This document shows positions 61,403-64,000 of a stretch of DNA of 64,000 bases, one piece after another. The position numbers were made by a program, and so were the translations under genes. Positions within the stretch are counted from its first letter, which is position 1. Every line of letters starts with the position of its first letter. Below the pieces are notes generated by a model, which saw only the letters and a list, made by a program, of their open reading frames with translations, searched no databases and had not been told where the DNA came from. This stretch comes from Deuterostichococcus epilithicus (Eukaryota; Chlorophyta; Trebouxiophyceae; Prasiolales; Stichococcaceae): positions 496,001 through 560,000 of the forward strand of contig JAVTLE010000008.1 in the NCBI GenBank assembly GCA_033439295.1, in the 5' to 3' direction.

Positions 61403-61980
61403 ATGGATACAGCACCATTGGACGTCGCCGCACTCCAGGCCGCCATCCACGAGCGCGATGCAGCAATCGCCCGCGGCGCCGCTGAGCTGAACGCCGTCCG
61501 CGCCCAGCTGTCAGAAGTTCAGAACACTGCAGCCGCCGCCACAGGCGCTCGCGATGCCTCCGCCGCTGCACTGCAACATGCAACACACCATCCGTCAGTC
61601 AAACCGCCCAAGCCGCCAACACCACAGCGCTTCTCTGGAGCCACCAAATACGGCGTCGACGTGGAGACCTGGCTCTTCCAAGTCGAGCACTTCTGCAAGC
61701 AAACCAAGATCAGGGCCCAAACGTCAACGCCGCACAACTGCCGAACAGCGACGTCATCGCAGCCGCCGCCTTCCGCAGCAACCAGCCATCACGCGCCCGG
61801 CTGACGCCAGAGGAGCGTACCTATCTTCGAGAGAACAACGGCTGCCTCTACTGCCGCAAGCTGGGTCACTGGGCCGGCGACTGCCCCGTCAAGCTGCAGC
61901 GTTTTGGCAAGTCCTACTACCGCCCCAACTCCGGCGCACCCGGACCGTCCCGCCAGGGAAACGGCCCGCCCCGGCGCTGA
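61403..61980 (+). pseudogene. Gag remnant of the gypsy element, internally deleted and frameshifted
   Basis: The N-terminal frame (MDTAPLDVAALQAAIHERDA, coiled-coil-like, then FSGATKYGVDVETWLFQVEH FCKQTKI) is open until a stop at 61802-61804. From about 61707 the conserved continuation is in another frame (NVNAAQLPNSDVIAAAFRSN). It includes LTPEERTYLRENNGCLYCRK and the CCHC knuckle CLYCRKLGHWAGDC, and ends at a stop at 61978-61980. The bulk of the usual gag domain between the two parts is missing, which points to an internal deletion with frameshift. Confidence 0.75.
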
Positions 61981-62555
61981 GCGCCGCCATCAGCTCCGGG
62001 GCCTCTCCAATCCCTCTGCACCAGAGCATCTATGCTATGCTAGGAGAGGAGCCCTTGACGGCCAGCTCGGAACCTATGGCCAGACCAGCAGACCCGCCAA
62101 GAAGCCAGCGAAACGGCAGCGTATCAGCACCGCCGCCGGAGCCGCCAACATCGGAACGCAGCCAGGGCGCCTCAGCACAAGCCGCGCCAGCCAAAAAGCA
62201 GTCGCCACCACAGCCTGATGGTGTGGGACATGCCTCGGAACGATCGGAACGCAGAACGTCAGCACGAGCAGAACGCGGAACGCACCCTGCCGCACAGCTT
62301 GGGGACGCCCTTGCTGCCGCCCAGGAATCGGAACTCGGAACCGCCGCCACGCCGGCCGCAGAACACCCGCTGGACACCGCCAAAATGGAGCACGAGGTCA
62401 GCAGAACAGCCAGCAGCTGCACAGCAGAACCAACACCGCTGCTGCCAGACGCCGCTGAACTACAAACGCCGCAAGGAAGAGAACTGCGCCTGACCTCAGT
62501 GGAGACACAACAGAACGAGATGCCGATGCATCTACACGGCCGCGCCCGCGGATAG

Positions 62556-64000
62556 CCTGCTACCTTTCTGGTAGACTGCGGCGCCCAAGGCAACTTCGTC
62601 AACGCCGCATACGCCCGACTTCTCGGACTACCGCTGGACAGCACCCCGGGATTCAATATCATCCTAGCAGACGGCTCCAAGCGCCCCTGCCAAGAAGTGG
62701 TGGACCAGCTGCGAATCTCCCTCGGAGCTGCCGCCAACACCTATACCTGTACGAGCCGCTTCTACGTGACCAACTTGCCGGGCAACTACGACTTCATCCT
62801 CGGAATGCCTTGGCTGGCGCGCCACAACCCTACTATAAAGTGGAGTGCGCCACAAACGCTCACCTTCAACACCGCCGGTGGACGCATCACGCTGCAGCCA
62901 CCCCGCCAGCCGGCCACATCGACGCCGCGATCCCCGCCTGGCCAACACCGTCCGCCAGCGTCAGCACCGCCGCCGGATCAGCCGCCACCGGCACAGCCGC
63001 CGCCAGCTGCAGACCAAGAGCAGCACGTGTCAGAGCCAGCACTACAAGACAGGCTGATCTCCGTCCTCCAGTTACATGAAGCCGCGCGCGAGGGAGGCGA
63101 GCTTCTCCTGTGCATCGTCCGCCCTGCTGCCACCTCATCGGCAGCCGACAGCAACCCCTACCAAGACAAGATCGACAAGATCAAGAAGGACTACAGCCAC
63201 GTCTTTCAGGAGCCAACAAAGCTGCCGCCACACCGCTGGGCAGACCATGGAATCGAGCTGCTGCCCGACGCCAAGCCGCCATGGCGCCCCTGCTACAAGT
63301 CCAGCTATGCTGAGCTTGAGGAGCTACGCCGTCAGCTCAAGGATCTGACTGACAAGGGATTCATCCAACCCTCGAAGTCACCCTTCGGAGCACCAGTCCT
63401 CTTCGTCAAGAAGAAGGACGGTAGCATGCGCATGTGCGTGGACTACCGCGCTCTCAACAAGATTACCGTCAAAAACAGCTACCCGCTGCCGCGCATCGAC
63501 GAGCTACTCACACAGCTGCAAGGAGCCAAGTTCTTCACCAAGATCGACCTTCGGTCTGGCTACCACCAGATCCGAATCGAAGACGCCGACATCCCCAAGA
63601 CCGCCTTCAGAACGCGCTACGGTCACTTCGAAATTCTGGTCATGCCCTTCGGCTTGACCAATGCCCCGGCGACATTCATGCACCTCATGAACGACATCTT
63701 CCGACCACACCTCGACCACTTCATCATCGTCTACCTCGACGACATCCTCATCTACTCCAAAACAGCAGAAGAACACGACCGTCATGTGCGAACAGCCATG
63801 GACATCCTACAACGCCACCAGCTCTTCGCCAAGATGGAGAAATGCGACTTCTTCTCGACCAGCATCAACTTCCTCGGCTACATCGTCACCGCAGACGGGC
63901 TGAAGATGGAGCCCGAGAAAGTCAACGCCGTCAAGAACTGGCCACCCCCCGCCAACATCACCGAATTAAGAGCCTTCCTAGGCTTTGCCGCCTTCTACCG
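62556..64000 (+). CDS. Pol polyprotein of the gypsy element: protease and reverse transcriptase, partial
   Basis: The open frame runs from 62556 to the window end without a stop. A TAG at 62553-62555 lies directly before the protease. The protease starts [20 protein letters not shown] with [13 protein letters not shown] downstream. The active site reads Asp-Cys-Gly instead of the usual Asp-Ser/Thr-Gly. A proline-rich linker follows. Reverse transcriptase motifs are [76 protein letters not shown], the catalytic [10 protein letters not shown], and [10 protein letters not shown]. RNase H and integrase lie beyond the edge. The RT core looks intact, but the element as seen has a damaged gag. Confidence 0.93.

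Larger units (their letters stand above)
60781..64000 (+). mobile_element. Ty3/gypsy LTR retrotransposon, right part outside the window
   Basis: Order of parts: promoter-like TATAAAA at 61117-61123 (probably in the 5' LTR), gag remnant from 61403, CCHC zinc knuckle near 61834-61875, protease from 62556, reverse transcriptase to the window end. Protease before reverse transcriptase, and the RT subtype, indicate Ty3/gypsy. LTR borders and the primer-binding site could not be fixed because the 3' LTR is not in the window. The left end given is a guess. Confidence 0.75.

Noticed and set aside
1-64000. CRISPR array, tRNA or rRNA genes, bacterial operon signals
   Set aside because: No repeat-spacer structure, no clear tRNA cloverleaf and no rRNA sequence were seen. 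Gene structure is eukaryotic throughout.

Overview
This window is nuclear DNA of a green alga, most likely trebouxiophyte-like. It has GC-rich, intron-dense genes with GT-AG (sometimes GC-AG) introns, a light-harvesting antenna protein of the CP26 type, a plastid ClpD-type chaperone, two bestrophin-like channels, plant-type CCCTAAA telomeric motifs and a Ty3/gypsy retroelement. No prokaryotic features were seen. The exon models come from splice-site reading plus family conservation. The phases were checked across whole genes for LHCB5, both bestrophins, the small heat shock protein and superoxide dismutase. The other multi-exon genes are given as spans with key exons.

Left part (1-20544): a truncated PWWP-AWS-SET histone methyltransferase (minus) runs off the left edge. 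It is followed by LHCB5/CP26 (plus), which carries an unusual Lys/Ala-rich N-terminal insertion of about 115 residues. Next is a head-to-tail pair of bestrophin-like anion channel genes (plus). The second copy has a 10-nt microexon and an apparently non-canonical GT-TG intron.

Middle (20545-52942): a ClpD/ERD1-type Hsp100 chaperone (minus) with a duplicated 3' splice site; an F-box/LRR protein (minus); a plastid-type small heat shock protein (plus, with a GC-AG intron); the 17-kb REV3 gene for DNA polymerase zeta (minus); and a manganese-type superoxide dismutase (plus). Chaperones, SOD, translesion polymerase, antenna protein and thylakoid-type channels make this a stress- and photosynthesis-flavoured neighbourhood, but nothing indicates co-regulation.

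Right part (52943-64000) is gene-poor and repeat-rich. It holds a frameshifted RluA-type pseudouridine synthase remnant, an orphan HAD-hydrolase first exon with an altered DxD motif, an intact-looking U2 snRNA gene with a partial 3' copy about 1.5 kb away, C-rich repeats with three N positions, an interstitial telomeric array, a hAT-type MITE with perfect 8-bp target duplications, and a Ty3/gypsy element (gag remnant, protease, reverse transcriptase) that runs off the right edge.
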